This document shows positions 1 through 11,575 of a stretch of DNA of 40,854 nucleotides, piece after piece (the stretch's first letter is position 1; the number at the start of each line of letters is the position of its first letter). The notes below the pieces were generated by a model, which was not told where the DNA came from, did no database searches, and saw nothing but the letters and a program-made list of their open reading frames with translations. The DNA is from Stereocaulon alpinum (lineage: Eukaryota > Ascomycota > Lecanoromycetes > Lecanorales > Stereocaulaceae). Position numbers and translations under genes: made by a program. The stretch is from positions 1-40,854 of the forward strand of contig JAEUBA010000156.1 of the NCBI GenBank assembly GCA_018257865.1, read 5' to 3'.

Positions 1-125
1 TTCTCTTACGGCTAGGAAAGGCACACTACGTGTACCATCTACTAGTTTCATAAATAATGTAATAGAACACCCTTATTAGTATATATAGATACTAGAATAG
101 GCGTATAAACCAATCAATCAATCCT
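1..125 (+). mobile_element. 3' end of a LINE (non-LTR retrotransposon) with tetranucleotide tail
   Basis: The stretch from about 66 to 125 matches two other places in the window: 11,505-11,572 in the same orientation and about 39,714-39,780 in reverse complement. All three end in a short ATCA/CAAT tetranucleotide tail, as the 3' tail of a LINE does. At the other two places the upstream sequence reads as the C-terminal part of a LINE polyprotein. Here only the tail region is inside the window. Bases 1-60 still contain CA and TG, so they are less mutated than what follows. Confidence 0.6.
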
Positions 126-711
126 AGATACTAAATATAATATATTATACTAGACTAGTTTAGAATAAAGCCTACTTATTTAGTCCTTAATACTTCTCTC
201 CTACGAAAATTAATCTAGGCCTTACTTAACCTTAGGATAAGACGAGATCGTAATAGTAGTATACTAGTTTTATTATACTACTAATTAAATAGCCTTTATA
301 GTAGAGAGTTATAAAGCTAAACGTGCTATTAATAAGGAAAATATTCTAATATCTACCTATTTAGGTATTATAATACTATAAGCTTAGTAGCTTAGTCCTA
401 TATACTAGTTATCTACTAAGAATTAGGGCTAATATAGCTAGTTATTATATAAACCGCTTAATATCCTTTATATATTATAACGTCTATTAACTCTCCTATA
501 CTATATCTTTTAGGAATACCTCTACTATTAGCTTCTTAAACTAGCGCTATTAGAGGATAGGATTATAAACGACTTAATCTAGTAGTTATCTATTATATAG
601 GCTAAGCTATAACTAGTTTACCTTATATAGTAGAAATAACTATCTAACTTTAATATTAGCCGTATTCTTTTAGAGTATATTAAGGGCGAAACTTAGTAGT
701 AGCCCTAGCTA
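126..711. other. Unassigned RIP-mutated DNA, left part of an element split by the Gypsy insertion
   Basis: This DNA has almost no CA or TG and no usable ORF. It was continuous with 10,002 onward before the Gypsy element landed between them, because the 5-bp duplication TCTAT stands at both junctions. A plus-strand frame, read with RIP-type stops ignored, stays protein-like, but I do not recognise it. Confidence 0.4.
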
Positions 712-716
712 TCTAT

Positions 717-876
717 TGTTATAGTTCCTTTATTATAGTATTCCTTTATTATAGTTTAGTCTAACCGTAGTGCTAAGCTCTTAGCTTGCACTAAGAGCTT
801 AGTACCTAATAGAAGTAGTATAATAGCTAGATAAGAATAGAACTATCTTATACTCTTATAGAATTAGGCTATAATA
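717..876 (+). repeat. 5' LTR of the plus-strand Gypsy element
   Basis: This 160-bp repeat matches 9837-9996 at equal length. I count about 13 differences, all C/T or G/A and nearly all in CpA or TpG context, with no transversion. Its 5' half keeps more of the original TG and CA than the other copy does. Confidence 0.9.
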
Positions 877-2279
877 ATAGTAGTAACGGCTCTAGTAGCT
901 AAAACTAATATATAGAGATACTATTTAATCGTCTTATATACTAACAGCTGTCTTTATAGCACTAAATCTAACCCACCTCCGCTTATCTTCCGTTCGGAAA
1001 CTCTGAAGCTCAGTTCGCGAAGACCCTAATAGCCCTTATAAGACGCTTCCGTACCTATCTTACTTCCTTATTAAAGCCTTTAGCAGTTAGCAGTACCCTA
1101 CCTCCTATTAACGCCTTCTACTAGCAGGTCTATAAGTAGGTCGACGCCGCTATATCCGCACCCGCAATTTTGCTACTCCAACCTTATTATAATATAACGA
1201 TAACCGTCTAGCCGACCCGCAGAGCCCTAATACTAGATAGGTATAAGCGGTAAGACTATATCTACTAAGAAGAGGAATACTATATCTATAGCTTCTACTA
1301 CGCTACAGCTAGCCTACTAGGCCTTTTAGGCCTTACCTTATTATACTATATAAGTCACCGAATTAGGAAGGAACGCTTAGTATATCTTAACCGTAGAACG
1401 GAAGGTAGGTACCTCCTACCTTATTTTCCTAATAAATTCCTACTTTTATAAGAGAACCTCCTTACCTTACTACTTATTATAAAAGCCTTCCGGAACCTAT
1501 TAATTACTTCCTACTTACGTACTCTTATATTATACTTCTTTCGTCGTTCTAGTAGAAGGAAACAGCTAAGCTAGCTTCTTTATTATTATTACTACCTCTA
1601 ATATAGGACTTACTCCGTAGTATTATTATTAAGGTATACTAGCTCTGCTTATTCTTAGAGAGTAGATACGCCTACTATAATATTATCTCGCAGAGTACCT
1701 ATTCTACTATTAGGAATATTACTACTATATACCCTTAGCTAGAATAAGTCTGTTTATAAGAACTATCAGCACAGATAACCTATACTAAGTTAGCTTTATA
1801 AGAGGCTTCCGTAGACCTAAGCTTTACTCCTTAAGTAGCCTAGCCAAACAGCTAGGTAGTTAATAAAACGGTATTATAGATAAACGTTAAGGCCTTTAAG
1901 TACTACCTCTAATAGAGTATAGTTACGCTACTAACTAGTAATTTATCTTAGTAATTAGATAATAAAATACCTCCTACTACTTCTTAAGCAGTATCTTAAG
2001 CTACTGAGGAGATATATTATAATATAGCGGATTTCGGTACTATAGGTAATAATAATAGGTAATAGATACTAAGTAATATTAATATTAAGGTAATAATTAC
2101 GAATACTATCTCCCGCTTTATAAGGGAGAATTAACTCTCTTAAGGCCCTCCTAGGCTATAAGGACCTCTAAGGGTACCTAGACTCCCTAAGGAGTCTAAT
2201 AATAGCCCCTAAAGTCCCCGCTTTAACCTAGGAGATATTAGGTTTTTTAATCCGTTTTATAATAATAAATCCTCGGATA
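877..2279 (+). other. Leader region between 5' LTR and gag of the Gypsy element
   Basis: About 1.4 kb lie between the LTR and the first recognisable gag sequence. The stretch 965-1010 is unusually unmutated. I see no recognisable domain. It may be an untranslated leader or the N-terminal part of gag. Confidence 0.4.
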
Positions 2280-2900
2280 TAGCTTTAGGAATAGAATATA
2301 CTAGAAAAGAAACTTTCTTTTAGGATATTATTATTTTTATTAATAGAATTAAGGATATAGCCCGTACTAGAGGGGTAGAGTTCGTTCGCGCGAACTTATA
2401 ACTATACCTTCGCAGCGAAGCTCTTAAATAGTATACGTTACAGCTTACTAATAGAGAGAAACGCCTACTTATATATAGCTACGAATTAGAAGAATAGGTA
2501 TTATTCTTAATAAAGCGTTTTAGAGCCCTAAAGAGTATCGGTATAGCTTACTTACTAAAAGAGAAATATATAATTAACGATACTTTCCGATATAGGGAGC
2601 CTAAAGAGTACGCGATAGCTATTATTCGCGCAGCGAAGGTAGCTAAGCTAGATACTATTTATAACTAGCTTAATATAATATAGAATAGCTTAGATATAGA
2701 ATTTTAATCTAATATTAACCCTCCTAATATAGCTACTACGCTGAACCAATTCCTTATAGTAATAGACCGACGGAAGTATTAGTAGTAGTAGAAGGCTATA
2801 CGAATACGCCTAAATAGTAGTACTATAGCTCCTAGTAGCTAAAGCCTTCCGTAAGGCCCTTCTTAGCGAAGTAATAACACTAGTTAGTATAATAACCTAA
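2280..2900 (+). pseudogene. Gag (capsid) relic of the Gypsy element
   Basis: A plus-strand frame reads like a Gypsy capsid domain once TAG and TAA are taken as mutated Trp or Gln. It includes RSEALK and YTLQLTNREKR (about 2411-2460), LLKEKYTINDTFRYREP (about 2555-2600) and a Trp-rich end near 2780. It has no ATG and many RIP-type stops, so it cannot be translated. It shares the reading phase of pol downstream. Confidence 0.6.
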
Positions 2901-3839
2901 GGGGTTCGTTGTTTAGGTCCTTTAGTTCTAGTAACTAAAACTATAGACTATAGTAGCTATTTATACCCTCTTACTATTAGAATAATACTTATAATCCCTA
3001 GTACTAGTAATACTATTAAGAAAATTAGTCTTATAGTAACCTAGTACTAGTATAAGGGTAAGGCTATTAAAGCTATTAAAGCTATTAGACTAATTAGCCT
3101 CGCCTATAGTAGCAGCTATAGCTCCCCGCTCCTCCTTAACCTTACTAAATTACAGCAGGGCCTACCCTCTAGTAAAACGGGTTAGGTTCTCGCTAATATA
3201 GTAATACTCTACCGTACCGTAATAATACCCCGCCTTTTCGTTAAAACGGAAATCGGCTACCTTAACCCTAGAGGGTATACTATACTATAGTAACGGAAGA
3301 GAATAAGGAATATAATTAGTATAAGGAAGATTAGGGCTACTACGGCGAGATAGAGAAGAATAAGGCTAGCACCTTAAATAGCGAATAGTATATATTCTAT
3401 TTAGAAGTACCTAATAAGTATACTAGCCTAGAGGATATAGACGTTAATTTTATTACTACTTTAGCGGAGGTCTACTACTATTATAAACGCTATTAGGCCG
3501 CTTTTAGCTCTTGTAATACGTTATTCTTATACCTCTATAATAACTACTAAAAGGTTACTAAGATAGAGCTTATTACTACTAGCCTAAAACTATTTCCGGA
3601 ATCTACTACTTCTTACCTATAGTTTTCTACCGTAGGCTTAGAACCTACTTTAATAAACCTTACGTCTAAATACCCGAAGCTATCTATACTACGCGTTATA
3701 GAATCTTCTATATTACCGTCTTAGGACTATCTATTAGGATATACCTTCCGTAGTTCCGAATATACTACCTCTAATATTAGCTTCAGCTTAGATAGCCCTA
3801 AGCTAAGTATTTACCTTAATTCCGGCTACCCTATTACCC

Positions 3840-4150
3840 TTAGGGACCGTAAATTCCTCCGCTAATATATACTAGACTTCGAGGTAAAGGTTAAACGTAT
3901 AGTATCTTATATCTTAGTACGCAGCTTTAGTAATAAGGTCTTAGTAGTATTAGAGTTCCTTAACCTTAACCTATATATTAATAGTATTAATAGCTAAGGT
4001 CCTACTATAGCGAAACTCGCTATAGAAGTATATATTACGGATAATCTAAAGGCTAATATACTTATAGGTACTAGGGTGCTTAAGACTTACAGTATTCTAC
4101 TAGATTTAGGAAAGTAGAAGGTAATAATTACTTAATATAATAATATTAGA
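3840..4150 (+). pseudogene. Aspartic protease region relic of the Gypsy element
   Basis: The frame between gag and RT reads VEVYITDNLKANILIGT-like sequence followed by a hydrophobic stretch and LDLGK (about 4015-4115). This resembles the C-terminal half of retropepsins, where a conserved hydrophobic-ILIG segment follows the flap. The catalytic DTG triplet is not obvious, probably because RIP altered it. The call rests mainly on position between gag and RT. Confidence 0.45.
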
Positions 4151-4719
4151 ATTCTAATCTACTACGTAGCGAAGCTATACTCTTAACTGCGTTAAGTTAT
4201 TAAAACCTATTATATATATACTATAGCTCCGAACTCTATTATAGATATCCCTATTATATACTATAGCTCGATTCCTAATAACTAAGACTTCCTCTTTAAG
4301 CCCTAATCCTATTATAGGCTCGGATATTAAGGAGGCGTCTATATATACGTCGTCGATTCTATAATATTATTCGTTAAGGTTAAAAATACTACCCCTTATC
4401 CTATTAAACTCTTAAGGTATACTAGGCTAGGTACTATAGTAGAGTATAATAGCTATAGCTGCTATATAATTTCGCCTAAAGCGGAATCTCTTACTACCTA
4501 CGGATAGCGTATACTAGACTAGTCCGATTTAGCCTCTAAGACCTCCCCTTTAGCGTCGTCTACCGCGCGGATAGACCCTTCTAAGGAATATCTACTACCT
4601 AATAGCATTACTATCTACAGCGATTATAATACTACTACTACTCTAGCAGATCTTATATCCAGCTTTAAGGATATATTTATAGATCTAAGAAAGACTGCTA
4701 ATATTCCTAAGGAATAATA

Positions 4720-6250
4720 GATACCTATTAAACTTAAGGTAGGGGCTTAGCTAAAGGCTTTAAAAGTCTATCCCCTCAGCTAGAAAGATAGATAGGTGGT
4801 AGATAATACCTTTAATAAGCTATACGCGTAAGGTAAGCTATATTTTATAGATTAACCTACTTCTTTTAGCTAGCCCTATTTTATCGTTTAGAGAGAAACG
4901 CTATAGGGAAAGAAAGGGTATATAGTAATTAATATTTAAGGGCTAAATACTATTATTAAAGATAATAACTACCCTCTACCTCTATAGTCTAATATAATTT
5001 CCCTTATCGCTAGCTACTAATTTATTTCTACTATTAATATAGTAGGCTATTTCTATTAGTTCTATATTAAGGTAGAGGATCGGTATAAGCTTACTATTAT
5101 TAGTTATTAAGGCTAGGAGGAATCTACTATAGCGTTAATAGGTTATAAGGGATCTCCCCCTTATATATAGTAGTAGACCGACGCTATACTACGTCCCCTC
5201 TATACCTTTATAAGAGCCTTTATTAATAATATTATTATTTTTAGCTATACCCTTACGGAGTACCTCTAATACCTATACTAGCTTTTCCTACTACTTTAAG
5301 CTAAAGGAATCTCCCTAGTACCTATAAAATCCTATCTAAGTTATCCTTCTATTATACTACTAGGGTAGCGAGTCGATAGTCTGGGTATATTAATAGTAGA
5401 CGAAAAGATTCGCGCTATTACCGTATTACGCTTCCTTAGAAACCTTTAGTAGTTAGAGACCTTTTTAGGTCTAACTAGTTAACTTCGCTTATCTATTCCC
5501 CGCTATACTTAACGAGCTTAACTATTATAGGACCGTAAAATACGCCTTACTTAAGATATACTAGTAACCTCCCCTATTAGCCCTAACGGTCCTACTAGAG
5601 GCTTTAGTAGCCCTACTACCCCCGTAGTAAAGCCTACTGCGAAGTAGCTTTTAGGTCTATCCTATAAGCAGCTATTAAGTCGTCTATACTATAAACCTAC
5701 CGTAGAGGAACTTAAAGCCTTCTACGACCTCTAAGATACCTTTAAGTCTCCTACCTTCCTTATATATTACGACTAGAATCGGTAACTCTATATTAATCTA
5801 GATATATCTAAGGTCTAAGGATTTACTACTATAGTCTATTATAAGTTAGATAATAATAATACTAGAAGAACTTTAGTATAACCTATTATATTCCTTAATA
5901 GAAATATTAATACTACCGAATATAACTACTAGCTAATCGAACTAGAAGTAGTAGGTATTATATAGGCGGTTAAGAAGATTAGGTATATAATTAATTCTAC
6001 TAAAAAGTCCCCTGCTATTATCTATACTAATTATTCTACGGCTATTTTAATTTTAAGGTAGACTTCCCTCTCTATATCTTTAATAGATAAGCTTAACCTC
6101 CGCCTAGTCTAAGCGTCCTAATATCTTTCCTCCTTTAATCTATTAATTAGGTATAAGTTAGGAGCCTCTAATATAGTACTAAACGCCCTTTCGCACTTAA
6201 AGGCGTAGGTTAATATACTAGCAGCTGAAAAGGCTAATATTCTAGACTAC
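4720..6250 (+). pseudogene. Reverse transcriptase and RNase H relic (Gypsy pol)
   Basis: The RT is shown by GLNTIIKDNNYPLPL (from 4940), which corresponds to the conserved RxLNxxTxxxxYPLP block, and by INNIIIFS (5222-5245), the YIDDIIIFS catalytic block in which both Asp codons became Asn (5225-5230). RNase H follows with LYINLDISK (about 5790) and TEYNYxLIELEVVGI (about 5915-5960), the region of the catalytic Asp and Glu, then a tail of the RLV-AS-YLSSFNL type. Many in-frame stops are TAG or TAA at expected Trp or Gln positions. The relic is non-functional. Confidence 0.85.
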
Positions 6251-6429
6251 CTTTACAGCGTAACTATCTAACTTAATAGCGCTAAGCGCGAGGCCCTTCT
6301 CCCTAAAGTCTTCAGCTACTACGCCACCTTAGTAGAAATAGATAATAGATTTAAGTAACGTCTAATAGAGGCCTATACTAAGGATAAGTAATAGAAGAAG
6401 GCCCTTAATATCTTAGAAGACGAAAAGGA

Positions 6430-7780
6430 AAACTTACCTAAAGATTTTCGGTTCTAGAAGAGGGAAGGTTTAATTTACCTTATAAGTTAGGAAGGACGCT
6501 AACGTCTTTATATTCTTAAGTTCCTATAATATAAGGTATTTAAGCTAGCCTATAATAATAATTTCTATAGTAGGTACTATAGAACCTATAATTATATTAT
6601 ACCTTTAATCTTTATTAAGTACCTCTTAAAGTACCTTTAAGCCTATATTATATATTACCTAAGCTATTAGCTTAATTAGACTAGGAGGTATTTAACTTAT
6701 AGCGAGCTATATCTAATCGCTACTCTAGCTATTCCCTTTTATATAGTAGCTATTAACTTTATTATAGTACTACTAAGTTACTGCGAGTATAATATACTAA
6801 TAACCGTTACCTATAAGTCTACTAAAAGGAACCTGCTAATCCTTAGTAGCGAGGCTTAGAATATTAGTAATTAGGTAAATAGCTTCCTTATAGCTTTAGT
6901 TAGGTATAACTAAGAAATCCCCTCCGCTATTATTTCTAATAGAGACTTAAAGTTTATAGGATCCTTCTAGAAGGGAGTCTTCTTAAAGATAAAGGTTAAC
7001 CTATTAATATCTACGGTATAGCACCCTTAAACTAATAGGTAGTTAAAGCGTATAAATTAAACTATTAAGATCGCCCTTCGCTTCTTCCTTAGTACTAACG
7101 AAGATAATTAGGTTTCTATACTACTATACCTCTAAAGATCGCTAAATAACGCTATCTACTTTACTAGCTTTATACTAAATAACCTAGTCTATAGGTTCTA
7201 CGTACGTAAAGGCCTTAACTTACTAGTAAAGTTAGACTTAGATATCTAAGACCTTAACCGTCTTCGAAATATTAAATAGTAGGAGGCTAATAATACTATA
7301 GCGTTTGCTAATATAGCTATAAAGTTACGCTATAATAGTATATATAAGGCCCTCCGTCTTAGCGAAGGTTCTCTCGTTTTCCTACGCCTTTATTATAGCT
7401 ATAATATACCTAGAGTCTATTATAAGTACTCTAACTAGCGTATTAGCCTATTTAGGATCCTTAAAAAGGTTAGTAAGCTACCCCCTAATATATAAATCTA
7501 TCTAGTTATCTTAGTAGCTTAGTTAGAGCCTACCTTAAATTCTACTAAGGATCCCTATAGCCGTCTGCCTCCTCTACTTAGTTTAGTTAAAGAGGAGGAC
7601 TTAAATCCTATTAATCCCCTCTATAAGATTAAGCGCTTCCTTAATAAAGTACCTAGAAAAGACTACTATCTAGTTAAATAGAAGGGTTACGGTAATAAGT
7701 ATAATACTTAGTATCCTCTTACAGCCCTTAGTAATACTTAGGAATTCGTTAATAACTTTAAGGCTTATTAACTAACCTAC
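6430..7780 (+). pseudogene. Integrase with C-terminal chromodomain relic
   Basis: Sequence after RNase H reads as a Gypsy integrase: a core resembling YKSTKRNLLI (about 6810) and AIISNRDLKFIGSF (about 6930-6970), the latter being the second catalytic Asp block with SDRD changed to SNRD. The C-terminus reads DYYLVK-KGYGNKYNT-YPL (7661-7715), which corresponds to the chromodomain core YLVKWKGY...TWEP with both Trp codons turned into TAG. Chromodomains of this type bind methylated H3K9 in other chromoviruses and direct insertion to heterochromatin. That role is known of the family and is not shown here. Confidence 0.8.
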
Positions 7781-8759
7781 TATTAAGTAAGGCTACTAAG
7801 TATTCTAGTAACCCCTTCGCCTACTCCGCTTATAAATAGGTAGGAGGCTGCCGCTCCGCCGCCTCCGCCGCCCCGAAAGCGGGGACGTCCTCGCAAATAT
7901 ATTAACCTACCGTTAGTAGGCAGCTAACGTTAAGACTTATTAAGGTAACTATACTAGTAGAGGTCTACTAGTATACCGCTAAGCTAGGCGTTAAACGTAG
8001 CGTAGTTACGTATTATATATTTACTTATTTATATAGTTACGTCGGTATACCTTCCTTTAACCGGACGTGCTTATATTAAACCCTTAAATATTACCTAAGA
8101 TTATTATCCTCTTACTTTATATTATTTATCACCTACGATTAATATCTTCTTACTTCGTACCGTATATAAGTACGTATAGTAATTATATCCCTTCTAAATC
8201 GTTACTAGTTAGTGCTCAGCCTATAAGTGCTAGTCCACCGAACCTTACGTTAGCTGTAACGTACTAGATCTACCGAAGTATCTATTAGCCTATAAGTGCC
8301 AGCCTATTAAACCTTACCTTAGTTATAACGTACTAGATCTACTAAAGCGTCTACTATATTATTCTCCTTATTAGCCTCCGGTACTATTAGGTCTATAGTC
8401 GACGATATTACGTAAGTTATAGCATTTTCTTTAGAAATACGGCGATAGAGACGGAAAAAAGGAGGACCTATAACTAAAGCTATATAACGAACCGCTATAT
8501 AAGCTAGTTAATAGGGACGAAGCTATATACCCTCTAAAATATATTAAGCTATCGTCGATATAGGTTTTTTAAATAGTATATTACCTATTTATCTTATAGG
8601 AAGTAAGGTATTAGAGATAGCTAATTATCTTTCCTAGTAAGGATCCCTTAAAGGTAACCTAGACTAATAAAGGCCTAGTACTTAAGGTTTAGTCTAACGT
8701 CCGTTAAGTTTAGGTCTACTTAGTAGTATTCGGAAAGTACTAGCTATATAGGGAAAAAG

Positions 8760-9770
8760 GGACTAGTTATTTTAATATTAACTAAAGTAACTTTATTAAT
8801 AGCGTAGGTATAAATACTACGTATAATATTTAAGAGGGGGCTACGTATATTATATAGGAGCTAAGTAGTCTCTCCTTTAGTACTACTATTATTATTAATA
8901 TTCCCCCTCCTAGTAAGGCTAGTACTAAGCCTAAGCTACCTAAGATTAATATAGGGAAGAAAGCTAAGATATAAGTCTATCCTAAGGGACTTACTAAAGA
9001 GCTAAAGGTAGCTAAATAGGAATAGCCTAAGATAACTAGGCTAAATAAGGAAGCTAAATATCCTAAGATAACTAGGACTAAGGTAGCTCAGCTAAAGACT
9101 AATACTATTTAAGACCTTCGCGAGAGTCCTAAGATAACTAGGCTAAAGGAAGTTAAACGTCCTAAGACTACTAGGACTACGGTAGCTAAACTAAAGGCGG
9201 GTAATAAGAAAAGATAGAAAGTTAATAATACTAAACCTAAAACCCTTAGTAAGAAAGCTAGGCCTAAAACCCCTACTAATAAGCCTAAGCTTATATAAGA
9301 TCTAGTTAAGTTAGCTAGTAGGGGGAGGCGCTTCGCCCTAGACGAAGAGATTAAGATAACTATAACTATAGCTAAGTACTATACTTATAACGACCTTAAG
9401 TAGGTATAAGGGAAGGTAGTCCTACTCGCTACGGCCTTATATAGTACGTAGATTTTACTTTAAGCCTATAATAAATATATAATTAAGTAATTAGTAATAA
9501 ATCATTTATAGGCTAAGTAGGCGCTAGAGGATATTATTAAGTTTTAGACCTATATAGCCGAACTCTCTAATAATAGGGAGTTTAATAATACCCTACTTAT
9601 AAAAGCTAATACTGTATTTAATAAGATTACTAAGGCTTTCCTATCTATAGACCGTATTACACGCGACGACTTTAAGGAATAGCGGAGTACGGTACTAAAG
9701 GGACTTAAGAAGCTTAGTAAGAAGGATAATAAGGCAGTCGACTACTATAATAATATTATAGAGGAATAAA
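8760..9770 (+). pseudogene. Extra Lys-rich reading frame downstream of pol in the Gypsy element
   Basis: Between the chromodomain and the 3' LTR a long frame in the same phase as gag-pol reads as a basic protein of about 300 residues. It starts with a Pro/Lys-rich part containing a repeated unit, PKITRLNKEAK / PKITRTKVAQLK, at about 9028-9205. A helical, charged C-terminal half follows (ALDEEIKITI near 9340, DRITRDDFKE near 9650, LKKLSKKDNKAVDYYNN near 9710). I do not recognise the family. It could be an additional structural or DNA-binding protein, or a captured host gene. Confidence 0.5.
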
Positions 9771-9836
9771 TATAATATTAGCCGGCGCTTCAGCTATAAC
9801 TATAAGGGCGTAGCCTTTTATCTTTATTAGTAGTAC

Positions 9837-9996
9837 TATTATAGTTCCTTTATTATAATATTCCTTTATTATAGTTTAGTCTAACCGTAGTACTAAGCTC
9901 TTAGCTTATACTAAGAGCTTAGTACCTAATAGAAGTAGCACAATAGCTAGACAAGAATAGAACTATCTTACACTCTCACAGAATCAGGCCATAATA
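9837..9996 (+). repeat. 3' LTR of the plus-strand Gypsy element
   Basis: Partner of 717-876. It is followed directly by the duplicated target TCTAT (9997-10,001). Its 3' half retains CA-containing sequence (about 9937-9990) that is TA in the left LTR. The two LTRs were therefore mutated as a mosaic. Confidence 0.9.
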
Positions 9997-10001
9997 TCTA
10001 T

Positions 10002-10844
10002 CCTATTAGAGGAGGTAGTAGAGTTTAGTCTATAAGCGATTAACCTACTTCTATATAAATTAGTAAAGGCTATTAATATCTACCTTTATCTCTTTAAATT
10101 ATAGACTAGTATAGTTATAGTTCTAGGTAATAAAGCCTTCTACTATACTATTATTATAGATTTATTTACCCTACCTCTAAAGCTTTAGGATCTAGGTAAA
10201 CGACGTAGCGTAGGTCCTTAGTATAAACTACTTCTATAGTACCTTAAGATACTTAATAGAGGCTATTACTATCTACTAATTAACTAAGTAGATACTCTCT
10301 TAGATTATAAGAAGCTAGGTAATCTTTATAAGCGTAGAGAGGCTAGATATATAGGGGTAGAGACTATAGAAGACATTATTCGCTTAGTTAATTCTATTTA
10401 CTATAAGGAAGTTTATAATAATACTAGTCTAGATTAGACCTTCTAGCTAGTAGTCTATTAGATAAATACTTAGCTAATATATTATACGCTTAAGTATATT
10501 ATCGCTCTACTAGTTAAGGCGCTTAGTAATAAAATTATTACTCTACCTATCTAAGCGCTCTACTTATAGACTAGATTATAAGATCTAATAAAAGGTAAGC
10601 TAGTAGTACTATTAAAGCTAGTATAGCTAGGTACTAGTAAGGCGAAAATTAAGGCTATAGTTATTAGTAGATTATATCTCCTCTAGCTGCGCCTTAAATA
10701 TTACTACTATAAATAGGTAACTTATAAGGATAGTAGGAGGCGTAGTTAGAAAAGAGTTATAGAGTTTATATACTATATACTTTATCTAGCCTTAGGTAGG
10801 TAGACTAGTAATTTAATAAATACTAGTCTAGAGAAGGAAACTAA
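10002..10844. other. Unassigned RIP-mutated DNA, right part of the split element
   Basis: This continues 126-711 across the Gypsy insertion. A plus-strand frame reads as a long, mostly hydrophobic and basic protein-like sequence with RIP-type stops (for example GVETIEDIIRLVNS near 10,365-10,400). It does not resemble LINE, Gypsy or DNA transposase sequence that I know. It runs into the LINE end at about 10,845-10,925. Confidence 0.35.
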
Positions 10845-11575
10845 GGAGCTTTATCTAGGTATTTTAGGATCTCTAATAGGTCCCCTCCTATAGCTTTATA
10901 ATTATTATAAATCTACCTATTATTTCTAACTCTAAAGTAGGAAGAATAGGTTTAACTACTTCCTTTATAAGGCGAGAGTGCTAGGGGTCCGCAGTGCCTG
11001 CTATAGTTATAGATAGAGGAATTAGGATACGAAGTATATTCTCCTATACTATCTAAAGCTTAGCGATACTCGAAGGGAGCTTATTAAAGAGGTAGAGACT
11101 TATAATATTAGGACTATACTAGTTAAGGTTATTAGTATAAGAGTAGCTATAAGATAGCTAGTTAAGTTAGGATTCCTAATATAGTATTAAGTTACTAAGG
11201 AATAGCTCTCCTAGTCTAAACTCCCTATTAGAGTAGAACCGGTAATAAAAACTTTAAAGATAAAGAAGCCTAAGCGTAAGTAGAAGCTAAAGGCGGCGGA
11301 GCTACTAGAGTATTATAGGGCTTATTAGGGTAATAGAGATTATCGCTACTAGTATTATAAAGCTTAGTAGTAAGGTTAGATAAGTAGAGTAGAATAATAA
11401 GTAAGCTAATAAGCGAAAGTTTTTAGCTAGAAGGGGCGACTCTAGAAAGGTTTCTTTCGCGTCTAGAGGGCCTTTAACCCCCTAGATTTCCTAATAATAT
11501 AAGAGAATACCCTTATTAGTATATATAAATACTAGAATAGGCGTATAAATCAATTAATCAATCAATCTACCTATT
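10845..11575 (+). mobile_element. 3' part of a Tad-like LINE, RIP-mutated
   Basis: The stretch from about 10,925 to 11,575 is repeated in reverse complement at about 39,712-40,354. The frame reads as the C-terminal end of a fungal LINE ORF2: NRFNYFLYKARVLGV near 10,950, then a degenerate Cys/His cluster (SACYSYRQRNQDTKYILLYY, about 10,990-11,050) where most Cys and His have been mutated, then a charged tail. The element ends in a CAAT/ATCA tail at 11,549-11,570. It is 5'-truncated or mutated beyond recognition upstream, and clearly non-functional. Confidence 0.65.

Larger units (their letters stand above)
717..9996 (+). mobile_element. Degenerate Gypsy chromovirus LTR retrotransposon with TSD TCTAT
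   Basis: The element is bounded by two 160-bp direct repeats (717-876 and 9837-9996). The left one begins TGTTATAG and both end in ATAATA, a RIP-mutated ...CA. The target duplication TCTAT lies at 712-716 and 9997-10,001. The internal 8.96 kb reads, on the plus strand, as gag, protease, reverse transcriptase, RNase H, integrase with a chromodomain, and a further 3' reading frame. The order RT, RNase H, integrase, chromodomain defines Gypsy chromoviruses. Every anchor I checked (gag 2411, RT 4940 and 5225, chromodomain 7661, accessory frame 9011) is in the same phase. The element died by base substitution, with few indels. A primer-binding site may start at 878 (TAG, from TGG). Confidence 0.9.
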
